Positions 50,572-59,010 of a stretch of DNA of 64,000 bases are shown here, in pieces (the stretch's first letter is position 1; each line of letters starts with the position of its first letter). This DNA is from Flavivirga amylovorans. Lineage in GTDB: Bacteria; Bacteroidota; Bacteroidia; Flavobacteriales; Flavobacteriaceae. Position numbers and translations under genes: made by a program. Under the pieces are notes generated by a model. That model worked only from the letters and a program-made list of their open reading frames with translations, did not search any database and was not told the DNA's origin. Location: NCBI RefSeq assembly GCF_030540875.1, contig NZ_JAUOEM010000004.1:1-64000 (forward strand), in the 5' to 3' direction.

Positions 50572-52818
50572 TTATTTAAAAGAATATCGTAATCCAAAAA
50601 ACAAGCGAATGCCTTGGTTTGGTGCGTAAACATACGATGGGTCAAATGTTAATCCATATGGGTTGTCTGCTGTTACAAGCGCGTTACCATCATTATCGAA
50701 AGTAACATCTTTGTCAAATGGGTCGTCTGCTCTGGCTATAATAAATGGATTGCCTTTATTTGGAGTCCAGTCTAATAGATTTTTTACGCCTCCATAGATT
50801 TCAAAATTTGATAAACCATCATAAGTAAGCTGGACATTTTGAATACTCCAGGTTGGTGAATTTTCACTTCTGGGATCCAGCTCACCTAACAGGGGCAATC
50901 GCATGGGGCCATAAATGTTGCCTGTATAATCTAGAGTTAAATTGGTTTTATAATTTTTATATGAAAGTGCCCAGGTTCCTGTGAAGCGTTCTGTTAAAAT
51001 TTGACGTTGTTTTACACCATTTTCAGTTTGAGATACATCTTGTAATGTACCTCCTATTAAAACCTTTACACCGCTTGCTACAATGGCATCTATATTTATA
51101 CTTACTCCTTTAGTAATCGCTTTGCCATCTAAATTGTCGTATATAATTTGATTTGGATTGGTATCATAATCCGGTAAAATTAAATTAGTAAAGTGCGTAT
51201 ACCAAGCAGACGCATCTAAACCAATTATGGCACCTGATTTTGTGTAGAATTTCTTTAAGTAGTTAACATTGATATTATATGAACGTTCTGGTTTTAAAGT
51301 TTCACCAATTATAACATCTCTAGCACCTGTGAGTGCTGCGTGCTCTTCAGTAAAAATGTTAACTACCCTAAATCCTGTTCCTGCATTTACCCGAAAGATA
51401 TCATCACTTGTAGGTTTAAATTTATAAGCAATTCTAGGAGTAAATATATTACCATGTCTTTTGTCATAATCATAGCGAGCACCTAATAGTAGGGTGTGTT
51501 TATCGTTAAGTTTAATTTCATCTTGTGCAAAAAGAGATGGAATAACAACGTCATCAGCTGTTACCGTTGCTGGTGTATTGTCATTATAATAATTGTATCT
51601 GGCTGCTGCACCAAATAGCAAATCATGATTTTTAAGCGGTTTATCCCATGTAAATTGTCCAAAACCAATACGCTGCTGTGCTAAGTATGGTACATTACCA
51701 TATACTGAATTTTGATCATGATCTGTATAAGAGAATTGAAATAAGACTTTTTCTGTTATGGGTAATTGATATTTTCCTAAAAGTTCAAAACGGGAGGTGT
51801 AAATACTTTCACCATACACATCATCACCACCTCTAAAAGATGGATTCCATTGCATTTCTCCTCCCCATCTATCTTCATAAAAATAGCGACCAGCCAAAGA
51901 AAACAGTCTGTTTTCGTTCCTTTTAAAATCCCATTTCTGAAAAACAGAAATTCTATTCTGAAGGGTTAAATCGGTGAAATTGTCACCATTGTTATCTATT
52001 GGATTATTATAATTAAAATAATTAGTGCCAAAAAGTAAATGAGCTTTATTACCCACTTTGGTTTTAAAGCCTAAGTCTAAGTTAACTTCTCCCCAACCTG
52101 TTACATAACTATCCGCAAAAAAACGAGGAGCGTTTTCTGGGAGTTTTGTTATAATGTTAATTAAACCGCCTACGGCTTCGCTTCCATAAAGAGAAGACGC
52201 TGGACCTTTTACAATTTCAATTTGTTCTATTAGAGAATTAGGGATTCCTGACAGACCATAAACGGTTGATAATCCACTTACTATAGGCATACCATCAATA
52301 AGTACTAGGGTATAGGGTCCTTCCAAACCGTTAATATGAATATCTCCTGTATTGCAAACATTACAATTGATTTGTGGGCGAACACCATTTACATTTTGTA
52401 AAGCTTCAAAAATATTAGGAGTAGGATTCTTTTTTAAAAATGCTGGAGAATAAACTTCAACTGGCACGGGGCTCTCCAGACGAGACACTGCTTTTAAGGT
52501 TCCAGTAACTACGACTTCATCAAGCAATTCTGATTCTGGTAAATCAAAATTAACAACAACATCACTTGAAGAAATACTAACTGTCTTTTTTTGAGTTTGA
52601 TATCCTGTGAATGAAGCTATAACAGTATATGTTCCAGGTTTTATATTGTTTATTTTAAATGAACCATCATCATTAGATACTGCTCCTTTTTTTATACCTT
52701 TTAAATAAATATTCACATAAGGTAAAATACTGCCGTCTGATTTTGTTTTACCTGTTATATTTTGAGCGTTTATTGTAAAAGATAATATACTTAAGAAGAA
52801 TATTATTAGATATCTCAT
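50572..52818 (-). CDS. TonB-dependent receptor, metal-linked
   Basis: A 748-residue outer-membrane receptor from ATG 52818. The upstream ATG at 52836 overlaps the promoter -7, so it is rejected. Signal peptide residues 1-18, then a carboxypeptidase-like domain (about 20-100), the plug domain with VNGVRPQINCNVCNTGDIHI and IEIVKGPASSLYGSEAVGGLINIITK, and a 22-strand-type barrel ending RLFFGLRYSFK. A CNVCN cysteine pair sits in the plug. As the first gene of the metal operon under a DtxR-type box it probably takes up a chelated Mn, Fe or Zn form for the ABC transporter encoded next. Confidence 0.9.
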   Translation of the reverse strand: MRYLIIFFLSILSFTINAQNITGKTKSDGSILPYVNIYLKGIKKGAVSNDDGSFKINNIKPGTYTVIASFTGYQTQKKTVSISSSDVVVNFDLPESELLDEVVVTGTLKAVSRLESPVPVEVYSPAFLKKNPTPNIFEALQNVNGVRPQINCNVCNTGDIHINGLEGPYTLVLIDGMPIVSGLSTVYGLSGIPNSLIEQIEIVKGPASSLYGSEAVGGLINIITKLPENAPRFFADSYVTGWGEVNLDLGFKTKVGNKAHLLFGTNYFNYNNPIDNNGDNFTDLTLQNRISVFQKWDFKRNENRLFSLAGRYFYEDRWGGEMQWNPSFRGGDDVYGESIYTSRFELLGKYQLPITEKVLFQFSYTDHDQNSVYGNVPYLAQQRIGFGQFTWDKPLKNHDLLFGAAARYNYYNDNTPATVTADDVVIPSLFAQDEIKLNDKHTLLLGARYDYDKRHGNIFTPRIAYKFKPTSDDIFRVNAGTGFRVVNIFTEEHAALTGARDVIIGETLKPERSYNINVNYLKKFYTKSGAIIGLDASAWYTHFTNLILPDYDTNPNQIIYDNLDGKAITKGVSINIDAIVASGVKVLIGGTLQDVSQTENGVKQRQILTERFTGTWALSYKNYKTNLTLDYTGNIYGPMRLPLLGELDPRSENSPTWSIQNVQLTYDGLSNFEIYGGVKNLLDWTPNKGNPFIIARADDPFDKDVTFDNDGNALVTADNPYGLTFDPSYVYAPNQGIRLFFGLRYSFK

Positions 52819-52833
52819 ATATTTATTTTTATG

Positions 52834-52841
52834 CAAATATA
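52834..52841 (-). promoter_or_regulatory. promoter -7 element of the metal operon
   Basis: On the minus strand TATATTTG (complement of CAAATATA at 52834-52841) lies 16 bases before the ATG at 52818. It touches the palindrome 52841-52874, so a bound regulator would block transcription. Confidence 0.6.
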
Positions 52842-52874
52842 AAATAATTTTTAGATAAGTCTAAAAATTATTTT
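52841..52874. promoter_or_regulatory. DtxR/MntR-type operator palindrome
   Basis: AAAATAATTTTTAGA (52841-52855) and TCTAAAAATTATTTT (52860-52874) are a perfect 15-base inverted repeat around TAAG. It lies between the divergent TonB receptor and DtxR-family genes, adjoining the receptor promoter. A further half-site, TCTAAATAATA, lies near 52904-52914. This is the expected place for the metalloregulator to bind. Confidence 0.7.
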
Positions 52875-52891
52875 AATCTTATTAATTATTC

Positions 52892-52899
52892 TATCTTTG
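52892..52899 (+). promoter_or_regulatory. promoter -7 element of the DtxR gene
   Basis: TATCTTTG matches TAnnTTTG and lies 20 bases before the ATG at 52919. A -33 TTG is not clear. The half-site TCTAAATAA between it and the start would allow autoregulation. Confidence 0.5.
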
Positions 52900-52918
52900 T
52901 TTTGTCTAAATAATAGTT

Positions 52919-53575
52919 ATGATAACCCTTACAGAAGAAAATTATATTAAAGCAATTTATCATTTGGGAAAGTATGGTATTAATAATGTGAGTACAAATG
53001 CTATTGCTAAAGAGATGGAAACAAAAGCATCGTCTGTGACCGATATGGTTAAGAAGCTTTCTGAAAAGGGGTATGTTGATTATAAAAAATACCAAGGGGT
53101 TACTTTAACTGAAAAAGGAAAAGAGATTGCTATTAATATTGTTAGAAAACATAGACTTTGGGAAGTGTTTTTGGTTGAGAAATTAAATTTTTCCTGGGAC
53201 GAAGTTCATGAAGTGGCAGAACAATTAGAACATATAAAGTCTAAAAAGTTAATTAGTCAGCTAGATGCATTTTTGGAGTTTCCTACCCATGATCCACATG
53301 GTGATCCTATTCCAGATAAAATGGGTCATATTAAAAAGATTGATAAAATTTTACTTTCTGAAGCGAAAATAGGAAACGATTGTATCTGTGTAGGTGTTCA
53401 GGACTCTTCATCAGATTTTTTAAAATATTTAGATAAAAACGATATTGCCTTAGGTACGGAGTTAAAAGTTTGTCACCGAGAAGCTTTTGATAACTCCATT
53501 ACTATAAAAATAAAAGCAAAAGAGTTAATAATATCTAATATGATTGCCAATAACTTATTTGTAAAGGTTTCTTAA
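52919..53575 (+). CDS. DtxR/MntR-family metal-dependent regulator
   Basis: A 218-residue protein. The N-terminal HTH (about 1-65, YIKAIYHLGKYGINNVSTNAIAKEMETKASSVTDMVKKLSEKG) is followed by the metal-binding and dimerisation domain (about 70-140, HRLWEVFLVEKLNFSWDEVHEVAEQLEH and DPHGDPIP) and a C-terminal FeoA/SH3-like domain (about 150-218). Such proteins bind DNA with Mn(II) or Fe(II). It faces away from the receptor-ABC operon, with the 34-base palindrome between. It probably represses uptake genes when metal is abundant. Confidence 0.93.
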   Translation: MITLTEENYIKAIYHLGKYGINNVSTNAIAKEMETKASSVTDMVKKLSEKGYVDYKKYQGVTLTEKGKEIAINIVRKHRLWEVFLVEKLNFSWDEVHEVAEQLEHIKSKKLISQLDAFLEFPTHDPHGDPIPDKMGHIKKIDKILLSEAKIGNDCICVGVQDSSSDFLKYLDKNDIALGTELKVCHREAFDNSITIKIKAKELIISNMIANNLFVKVS

Positions 53576-53601
53576 ATCTTTGATGTAGGTGCGACATAAA
53601 A

Positions 53602-53739
53602 TTAATGACAACCACAACCACCATCTCCACCACAAGCCTTTTTCGATTTTGATTTTTTCCAGAAGAATTTCTTAATCAAAAACGATACAGCTAAAATCAT
53701 TGCTGTAAAAACTAATATGTTTTGAATAATGGTGTTCAT
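53602..53739 (-). CDS. FeoB-associated Cys-rich membrane protein
   Basis: A 45-residue protein encoded between the DtxR gene and feoB: an N-terminal membrane helix (IIQNILVFTAMILAVSFLI), a basic stretch (KKFFWKKSKSKK) and the C-terminal metal-ligand tail ACGGDGGCGCH. This matches the FeoB-associated Cys-rich membrane protein family. It starts 34 bases after the feoB stop on the same strand and is probably co-transcribed. It may bind ferrous iron or assist FeoB. Confidence 0.85.
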   Translation of the reverse strand: MNTIIQNILVFTAMILAVSFLIKKFFWKKSKSKKACGGDGGCGCH

Positions 53740-53773
53740 ATAGGTTTTGTCGTAATTGGTTTAGTAAATTTAC

Positions 53774-55873
53774 TTATTTTAAAAATTGAAATGCAATTAA
53801 TGCTACTATATAAGCAAAAACGGTCATGATTACTAGTTGTAAAATGGGCCATTTCCAACTATTAGTTTCTTTTTTTACAATAGCAAGTGTGCTCATACAT
53901 TGCATGGCAAATGCATAAAATAAGAGCAGCGAAATACCTGATGCAAATGTGAATAGCGGTCCACCTAAAATAGGATTAATTTCGCTGGCCATTCTATTTT
54001 TTATAGTTTCTTCTTCATCACTCCCAACGCTGTAAATAGTTGCTAATGTTCCCACGAATACTTCACGTGCAGCAAAAGAACTTATTAATGCAATACCAAT
54101 TTTCCAATCGTAACCTAAAGGTCTGATAACTGGCTCAATAGCACGTCCAGTAAGACCAATAAATGAATATTCTAATTTGTGTGAAGCTATCTTTTGCTGT
54201 AAATCTTCTTCATCAATATTTTGAGATGCATATTCTAATTTAACAATCGTTTCCGCATTATTGAATTGTTCTCCAGGGCCATAAGATGCCAAAAACCAAA
54301 GAACAATAGATATGGCAAGAATGATTTTACCTGCACCAAAAACAAAGGACTTCGTTTTTTCAATAACTGTTAAAGCTACATTTTTAAACATGGGGAGCTT
54401 GTAATTGGGCATTTCAACTACAAAGAATGTTTTGCTTTTTATTTTTAGGATTTTATTTAAAATATATGCTGAAGAGACCGCAGAACCAAAGCCAATTAAA
54501 TACAAAAGCATCAATGTTAACGCTTGGTAACTTAAAATAAAAATATGCCCTTCAGGAATAACTAACGATATAATTATTAAATAAACAGGAAGCCTTGCGG
54601 AGCATGTTGTGAATGGTGTTACCAAAATTGTAATTAAGCGTTCTTTCCAGTTTTCAATATTTCGTGTGGCCATAATTGCTGGAATAGCACAGGCAGTACC
54701 AGAAATTAAAGGAACGACACTTTTACCACTTAAGCCAAAACGTCGCATGACCCGATCCATTAAAAAGACAACACGGCTCATATAACCGCTTTCTTCAAGT
54801 ACTGCGATAAATAAGAATAGAAAAGCAATTTGCGGAATAAAAATAATGATACCACCAAGACCAGGGATGATACCTTCTGCTAGCAAATTAGTGAAAGCCC
54901 CATTTGGTAGCATATTTTTAACCCATTCGCTTAATGATGCAAAAACATTGTCAATAAAATCCATTGGTACACTGGACCAGTCATAAATTGCCTGAAAAAT
55001 GACAAGTAGAATAATAAAGAAAATGATGTAGCCCCAAATTTTATGAGTTAAAATACGATCTAGTTTTGTTCGTAAATCTTTGGCTTGTGTAATATCAATT
55101 GTTTGTCCTTTTTTAAGAACATTATTTATAAATTGATAGCGTTTAATAGTTTCCTTTTGCTGTAAACGTTTTAAATCACCTTTGCTTTTGGTCTTAAAAT
55201 TGGCGACCGCTTCAATTTCGTTTCTATCCGTTTTTCCGAAGTTAACATCCTGCGTAATAACTAGCCAAAGTTTGTATAGAAGCTGATTTGGAAATGCTTT
55301 TCGTAAATTATCAAAATAATCCTTATCTATTTTAGAAGCATCAATGCAAGGTGTAACGGGGAGTTCTTTAAAATTGGTAATAAGGTTTTTTAAATTTTCA
55401 ATACCTTCATTTTTTCTTGTACTTATTAAAGCAATTTTGGTTTCAAGATGTTTTTCTAAATAATCTATATTTAATGAAATACCCTTGTAACTCATCCTGT
55501 CTGCCATATTAATAACAAGAAGTGTAGGGATTTCTAAATCTTTAATTTGAGTAAATAGTAAAAGGTTTCGTTTTAAATTTTCAACATCACTTACAACAAC
55601 TGCTACATCGGGGAAGTCTTTGTCATTTTTATTTAAGAGGAGTTCTATAACAACATTTTCATCAAGAGAAGAAGCGTTGAGACTATAAGTGCCAGGTAAA
55701 TCAATGATATGGGCTTTTATGCCTCGAGGTAATTTGCAGATGCCTTCTTTTTTTTCAACCGTAATCCCTGGATAATTACCAACTTTTTGGTTTAATCCTG
55801 TTAGTGCATTAAAAACGGATGTTTTTCCTGTGTTTGGGTTGCCAATTAAGGCGACGTTTATTTGCTTACTCAT
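53774..55873 (-). CDS. feoB: ferrous iron transporter FeoB
   Basis: A 699-residue inner-membrane protein. The N-terminal G domain has GNPNTGKTSVFNALTG (11-26, G1), GNYPGITVE (G2), DLPGTYSL (G3) and NMAD (G4). Helical linker and membrane core follow, with Gate segments (SGKSVVPLISGTACAIPAIMATRNIENWKERL and TCSARLPVYLIIISL). It imports Fe(II). The last part contains FAAREVFVGTLATIYSVG. It overlaps feoA by eight bases and is followed by the small Cys-rich protein. Length is near the usual 700-770. Confidence 0.95.
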   Translation of the reverse strand: MSKQINVALIGNPNTGKTSVFNALTGLNQKVGNYPGITVEKKEGICKLPRGIKAHIIDLPGTYSLNASSLDENVVIELLLNKNDKDFPDVAVVVSDVENLKRNLLLFTQIKDLEIPTLLVINMADRMSYKGISLNIDYLEKHLETKIALISTRKNEGIENLKNLITNFKELPVTPCIDASKIDKDYFDNLRKAFPNQLLYKLWLVITQDVNFGKTDRNEIEAVANFKTKSKGDLKRLQQKETIKRYQFINNVLKKGQTIDITQAKDLRTKLDRILTHKIWGYIIFFIILLVIFQAIYDWSSVPMDFIDNVFASLSEWVKNMLPNGAFTNLLAEGIIPGLGGIIIFIPQIAFLFLFIAVLEESGYMSRVVFLMDRVMRRFGLSGKSVVPLISGTACAIPAIMATRNIENWKERLITILVTPFTTCSARLPVYLIIISLVIPEGHIFILSYQALTLMLLYLIGFGSAVSSAYILNKILKIKSKTFFVVEMPNYKLPMFKNVALTVIEKTKSFVFGAGKIILAISIVLWFLASYGPGEQFNNAETIVKLEYASQNIDEEDLQQKIASHKLEYSFIGLTGRAIEPVIRPLGYDWKIGIALISSFAAREVFVGTLATIYSVGSDEEETIKNRMASEINPILGGPLFTFASGISLLLFYAFAMQCMSTLAIVKKETNSWKWPILQLVIMTVFAYIVALIAFQFLK

Positions 55874-56102
55874 TTGCTATCTTTTCAATTAAAATATGAG
55901 AAGCAGTTTCTTTTCTGATTGCCAGATGTGTCCCATTAATGTTTAAATACATGGGATCTTGAAAAGGAGCAAGTTGTACAAGTTGCACGGGATTGCCTGG
56001 TAAACATCCCATTTCTAACAGTTTCAAAGGGATGTGTATAGATGAAACATCGGTAATAATACCTTTTTCACCACGTTTAAGATGTGCTAAAGTGTCTTGC
56101 AA
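55866..56102 (-). CDS. feoA: FeoA family protein
   Basis: A 78-residue SH3-like protein: GEKGIITDVSSIHIPLKLLEMGCLPGNPVQLVQLAPFQDPMYLNING matches the FeoA domain. It regulates or stabilises FeoB at the membrane. The end overlaps the feoB start by eight bases. A TACTTTTG -7-like element (complement at 56129-56136) lies upstream. No clear copy of the long DtxR palindrome was found ahead of it. Confidence 0.9.
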   Translation of the reverse strand: MQDTLAHLKRGEKGIITDVSSIHIPLKLLEMGCLPGNPVQLVQLAPFQDPMYLNINGTHLAIRKETASHILIEKIANE

Positions 56103-56128
56103 GCTTATTTAGATTGATTTTAAAGAAG

Positions 56129-56136
56129 CAAAAGTA
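56129..56136 (-). promoter_or_regulatory. promoter -7 element of feoAB
   Basis: On the minus strand TACTTTTG is found 27 bases before the feoA ATG at 56102. A -33 TTG is not visible. Confidence 0.4.
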
Positions 56137-56174
56137 GTATAAAAAAGTAGCCTAAAAAAATGGTTTATAAAAAA

Positions 56175-56849
56175 CTATTTTTGATATTCTTCCTTTAGAA
56201 TTTCAATATCATCGAGTAAGCGATCAATATCTTCACTGTCTGTGCCATCATAAAAACCTCGTATTTGACGTTTTTTGTCAACAAGCATGAAGTTTTCAGT
56301 ATGTACCATATCAAAGGGGCCACCATCTCCATTGTCTTTAACCGCTAAATAACTTTTTCTGGCAAGCTGATATATTTGTTTTTTGTCGCCAGTAACTAAA
56401 TTCCATTTACTATCATTCACTCCTTTTTTCTTAGCATAGCGTTTTAACTGTGCAACAGTATCTATTTCTGGAGTTACAGAGTGAGAGAGTAACATAACAT
56501 CGTTGTCATTAATGATTTCTCTTTGTATTTGCTCCATATGATCGGTCATAATGGGACAAATAGTTTGACAGGTAGTGAAAAAGAAATCGGCTACGTATAT
56601 TTTGTCTTTATAATCGTTTTGTGTGATCGTTTTACCGTTTTGATTGACAAGTGAAAAATCGGCTATTTTATGATACTTCTTTTTGTATTGAATCGTGCTA
56701 TCTACTAATTCGGTACTTACCATGGTAGGTTGGTAAATAGGAAGCGGTTGGTAGACATTTAAAGTGTTATATATGATTGAAACTATTACAATTGAAATAA
56801 TAAAAAAAACAATTGCAAATCCTTTATAATCTTTAAAAAATGATAACAT
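56175..56849 (-). CDS. SCO1/SenC-family protein
   Basis: A 224-residue protein from ATG 56849; an upstream frame extension has no signal feature. A membrane anchor (GFAIVFFIISIVIVSIIY, about residues 8-26) is followed by a thioredoxin-like fold with the copper-binding motif CQTICP and the histidine in MVHTENFMLVDKKRQIRGFYDG. SCO proteins deliver copper to cytochrome oxidase or act in thiol redox. It ends just before the feoA region on the same strand. The gap 56850-57254 ahead holds a dispersed repeat (near 56955-56995) and the rseP promoter. Confidence 0.9.
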   Translation of the reverse strand: MLSFFKDYKGFAIVFFIISIVIVSIIYNTLNVYQPLPIYQPTMVSTELVDSTIQYKKKYHKIADFSLVNQNGKTITQNDYKDKIYVADFFFTTCQTICPIMTDHMEQIQREIINDNDVMLLSHSVTPEIDTVAQLKRYAKKKGVNDSKWNLVTGDKKQIYQLARKSYLAVKDNGDGGPFDMVHTENFMLVDKKRQIRGFYDGTDSEDIDRLLDDIEILKEEYQK

Positions 56850-56954
56850 TTTAACTGTTAAAATTAAACGTATACAAAAGTACAATGAAACATCCGAGAC
56901 TAAAAATTTAACCGAAAAGAATTTTCCAGGTTTTGCCCTGGGATTTTAGCTGAA

Positions 56955-56995
56955 ATCGTCATTCTCGCGAAGATGGAAATCCAAATACAGAATTT
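56955..56995. repeat. dispersed GTCATTC-type repeat
   Basis: ATCGTCATTCTCGCGAAGAT followed by GGAAATCCAAA is one more short member of the dispersed family. The rest of the gap 56996-57221 is AT-rich with no recognised feature. Confidence 0.45.
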
Positions 56996-57221
56996 TGATT
57001 TTTGACCTTTTTAAGTCAAAAAGAAATTATTTATAATAGCTCTATCGCTCTAGCTAAAAGATAGTTGGTTTTAAGAAATTCTTTATTTGAAAAAGAAATA
57101 ATTTTATAGATGTATGCTTAGTCTTGATAAACAATAAACAAAACAAGTCGGTTTAGGCTTAAATTCATGTTAAATAAGAAGCACATATTATAATTGTTTT
57201 TTTAAAGTTGGTTTAAAAGCT

Positions 57222-57229
57222 TACTTTTG
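57222..57229 (+). promoter_or_regulatory. promoter -7 element of rseP
   Basis: TACTTTTG lies 25 bases before the ATG at 57255. TTG triplets upstream are not at the ideal distance. Confidence 0.4.
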
Positions 57230-57254
57230 TGCGATTATAAAAAAAACATAATAC

Positions 57255-58583
57255 ATGTCTGTATTTTTAGTGAAAGCGGCTCAATTATTATTAAGCCTGT
57301 CCATTTTAGTTGTTTTGCATGAACTGGGACACTTTATCCCTGCAAAAATATTTAAAACAAGAGTAGAAAAGTTTTATTTATTTTTTGATGTGAAATTTTC
57401 TTTATTTAAAAAGAAAATAGGCGATACAGTCTACGGTATAGGTTGGTTGCCTTTAGGAGGTTATGTAAAAATAGCAGGTATGATAGACGAGAGCATGGAT
57501 ACCGAACAAATGGCTAAAGAACCACAGCCATGGGAATTTCGTTCTAAACCAACATGGCAACGTTTAATTATTATGCTTGGTGGTGTTATTGTTAATTTTT
57601 TATTAGGCTTCTTTATTTATATGATGATATTGTTTGTTTGGGGCGAAGACTACCAGAACACAGACGATATAAAATATGGATATGGTGTTACTAAGACCAT
57701 GGAGCAATATGGCTTTAAAGATGGAGATAAAATAGTTTCTATAAATAACATTCCTTTTGCTGAAGCGGATAATTTGTCTACCTATTTAATGTTTAGAACA
57801 GTCGATAATATTGAAGTAAAAAGAATAGATGGTTCAATTGAATCTCTAACAGTTCCTGAAGATATAGGAACGCAACTTTTTGAATCAGGTGATATACCAG
57901 CGTTAACGCCTAGGTTTCCTTTTAAATTAGATTCAATAGTTCCTGATTATCCTGCAGCGAAAGCTGGACTTTTATTGACGGATAAGATTTTAAGTATTAA
58001 TGGGAGAGAGATTAATTATTATTCCGATTTAACCTATGCTTTAAAAAATAAAGAAGAAGAAAAGATTAACTTAATAGTTCAAAGAGATTCTGTAGTCAAA
58101 ACAATTTCAATAATACCTACTGAGGATAATAAAATAGGAATCTTACCAATCCCTACAGATACATCTTATGTTGAATATCAACATAGAGATTATTCTTTTG
58201 GAGAAAGTATTTCTAGTGGTTTATCGGTTGGGTATTGGTCAATTAAAGATTATTTAGCACAGTTTCAATATATATTTACTAAAAAAGGAGCGTCTCAAAT
58301 AGGTGGTTTTGCAGCCATAGGGAAAATGTTTCCTGCTACTTGGAATTGGGCGGCATTCTGGCAATTAACAGCTTTTTTATCTATTATGCTAGGGGTATTA
58401 AACTTGTTGCCAATTCCAGCCTTAGATGGTGGTCATGTGATGTTTTTACTATATGAAATGGTGTCTGGAAGAAAGCCAGGAGATAAATTCATGGAGTATG
58501 CACAAATGGTTGGTTTCTTTATTTTGATAGCTTTAGTTTTATTCGCTAATGGCAATGATATTTATAAAGCCATTTTTGGATAA
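57255..58583 (+). CDS. rseP: RseP-type site-2 zinc metalloprotease
   Basis: A 442-residue intramembrane protease. The zinc motif HELGH is at residues 22-26, and the third ligand lies in NLLPIPALDGGHVMF near residue 391. PDZ domains occupy about 130-310 (YGFKDGDKIVSINNIPF and PAAKAGLLLTDKILSINGREI). It cleaves membrane-bound anti-sigma factors and removes leftover signal peptides. The length is normal for Bacteroidota. It stands alone, followed by the tRNA-Asn genes. Confidence 0.95.
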   Translation: MSVFLVKAAQLLLSLSILVVLHELGHFIPAKIFKTRVEKFYLFFDVKFSLFKKKIGDTVYGIGWLPLGGYVKIAGMIDESMDTEQMAKEPQPWEFRSKPTWQRLIIMLGGVIVNFLLGFFIYMMILFVWGEDYQNTDDIKYGYGVTKTMEQYGFKDGDKIVSINNIPFAEADNLSTYLMFRTVDNIEVKRIDGSIESLTVPEDIGTQLFESGDIPALTPRFPFKLDSIVPDYPAAKAGLLLTDKILSINGREINYYSDLTYALKNKEEEKINLIVQRDSVVKTISIIPTEDNKIGILPIPTDTSYVEYQHRDYSFGESISSGLSVGYWSIKDYLAQFQYIFTKKGASQIGGFAAIGKMFPATWNWAAFWQLTAFLSIMLGVLNLLPIPALDGGHVMFLLYEMVSGRKPGDKFMEYAQMVGFFILIALVLFANGNDIYKAIFG

Positions 58584-58623
58584 AGTTTTTAAAAATTTTA
58601 TTTGCAGTAACTAAAAATATACA

Positions 58624-58631
58624 TATATTTG
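58624..58631 (+). promoter_or_regulatory. promoter -7 element of first tRNA-Asn
   Basis: TATATTTG lies 25 bases before the tRNA start at 58656. The sequence TATATTTGCGCTCGCTAAGGCG is nearly repeated ahead of the second tRNA gene. Confidence 0.55.
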
Positions 58632-58655
58632 CGCTCGCTAAGGCGAAAAATACAC

Positions 58656-58729
58656 TCCTTCTTAGCTCAGTTGGTTAGAGCATCTGACTGTTAATCAGAG
58701 GGTCCTTGGTTCGAGCCCAAGAGAAGGAG
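58656..58729 (+). tRNA. tRNA-Asn (GTT)
   Basis: 74 bases with a complete cloverleaf: acceptor TCCTTCT/AGAAGGA with discriminator G, D arm GCTCAGTTGGTTAGAGC, anticodon arm TCTGA-CTGTTAA-TCAGA (anticodon GTT) and T arm CTTGG-TTCGAGC-CCAAG. CCA is not encoded. An identical gene follows at 58872. Confidence 0.97.
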
Positions 58730-58740
58730 CAAAAATTTAA

Positions 58741-58770
58741 AACCTGATATGAAAGTGTCAGGTTTTTTTT
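58741..58770 (+). terminator. intrinsic terminator after first tRNA
   Basis: AACCTGA (58741-58747) pairs with TCAGGTT (58758-58764) and is followed by a run of T. Confidence 0.85.
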
Positions 58771-58840
58771 ATGCAAACATTTATTTTAATAAAATGTGCA
58801 AATGGACATTAAATTTTAGAATTACTTATTAAAAAAAATA

Positions 58841-58848
58841 TATATTTG
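58841..58848 (+). promoter_or_regulatory. promoter -7 element of second tRNA-Asn
   Basis: TATATTTG, followed by GTGCTCGCTTAGGCGG, lies 24 bases before the second tRNA. It shows that promoter, gene and terminator were duplicated together. Confidence 0.55.
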
Positions 58849-58871
58849 TGCTCGCTTAGGCGGTAATACAT

Positions 58872-58945
58872 TCCTTCTTAGCTCAGTTGGTTAGAGCATC
58901 TGACTGTTAATCAGAGGGTCCTTGGTTCGAGCCCAAGAGAAGGAG
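58872..58945 (+). tRNA. tRNA-Asn (GTT)
   Basis: The second copy, identical over 74 bases to the one at 58656-58729, including anticodon GTT. It has its own promoter and terminator. Confidence 0.97.
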
Positions 58946-58958
58946 CTTGATTAGAAAA

Positions 58959-58986
58959 GCCTGATATGAAAATATCAGGCCTTTTT
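58959..58986 (+). terminator. intrinsic terminator after second tRNA
   Basis: GCCTGATAT (58959-58967) pairs with ATATCAGGC (58972-58980) and is followed by CTTTTT. Confidence 0.85.
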
Positions 58987-59010
58987 ATGTAATAATCTTT
59001 CTTTTTTTTA

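Noticed and set aside
52819-52836. Longer N-terminus of the TonB receptor (ATG at 52836)
   Set aside because: The ATG overlaps the promoter -7 element at 52834-52841, and the signal peptide begins properly at 52818.
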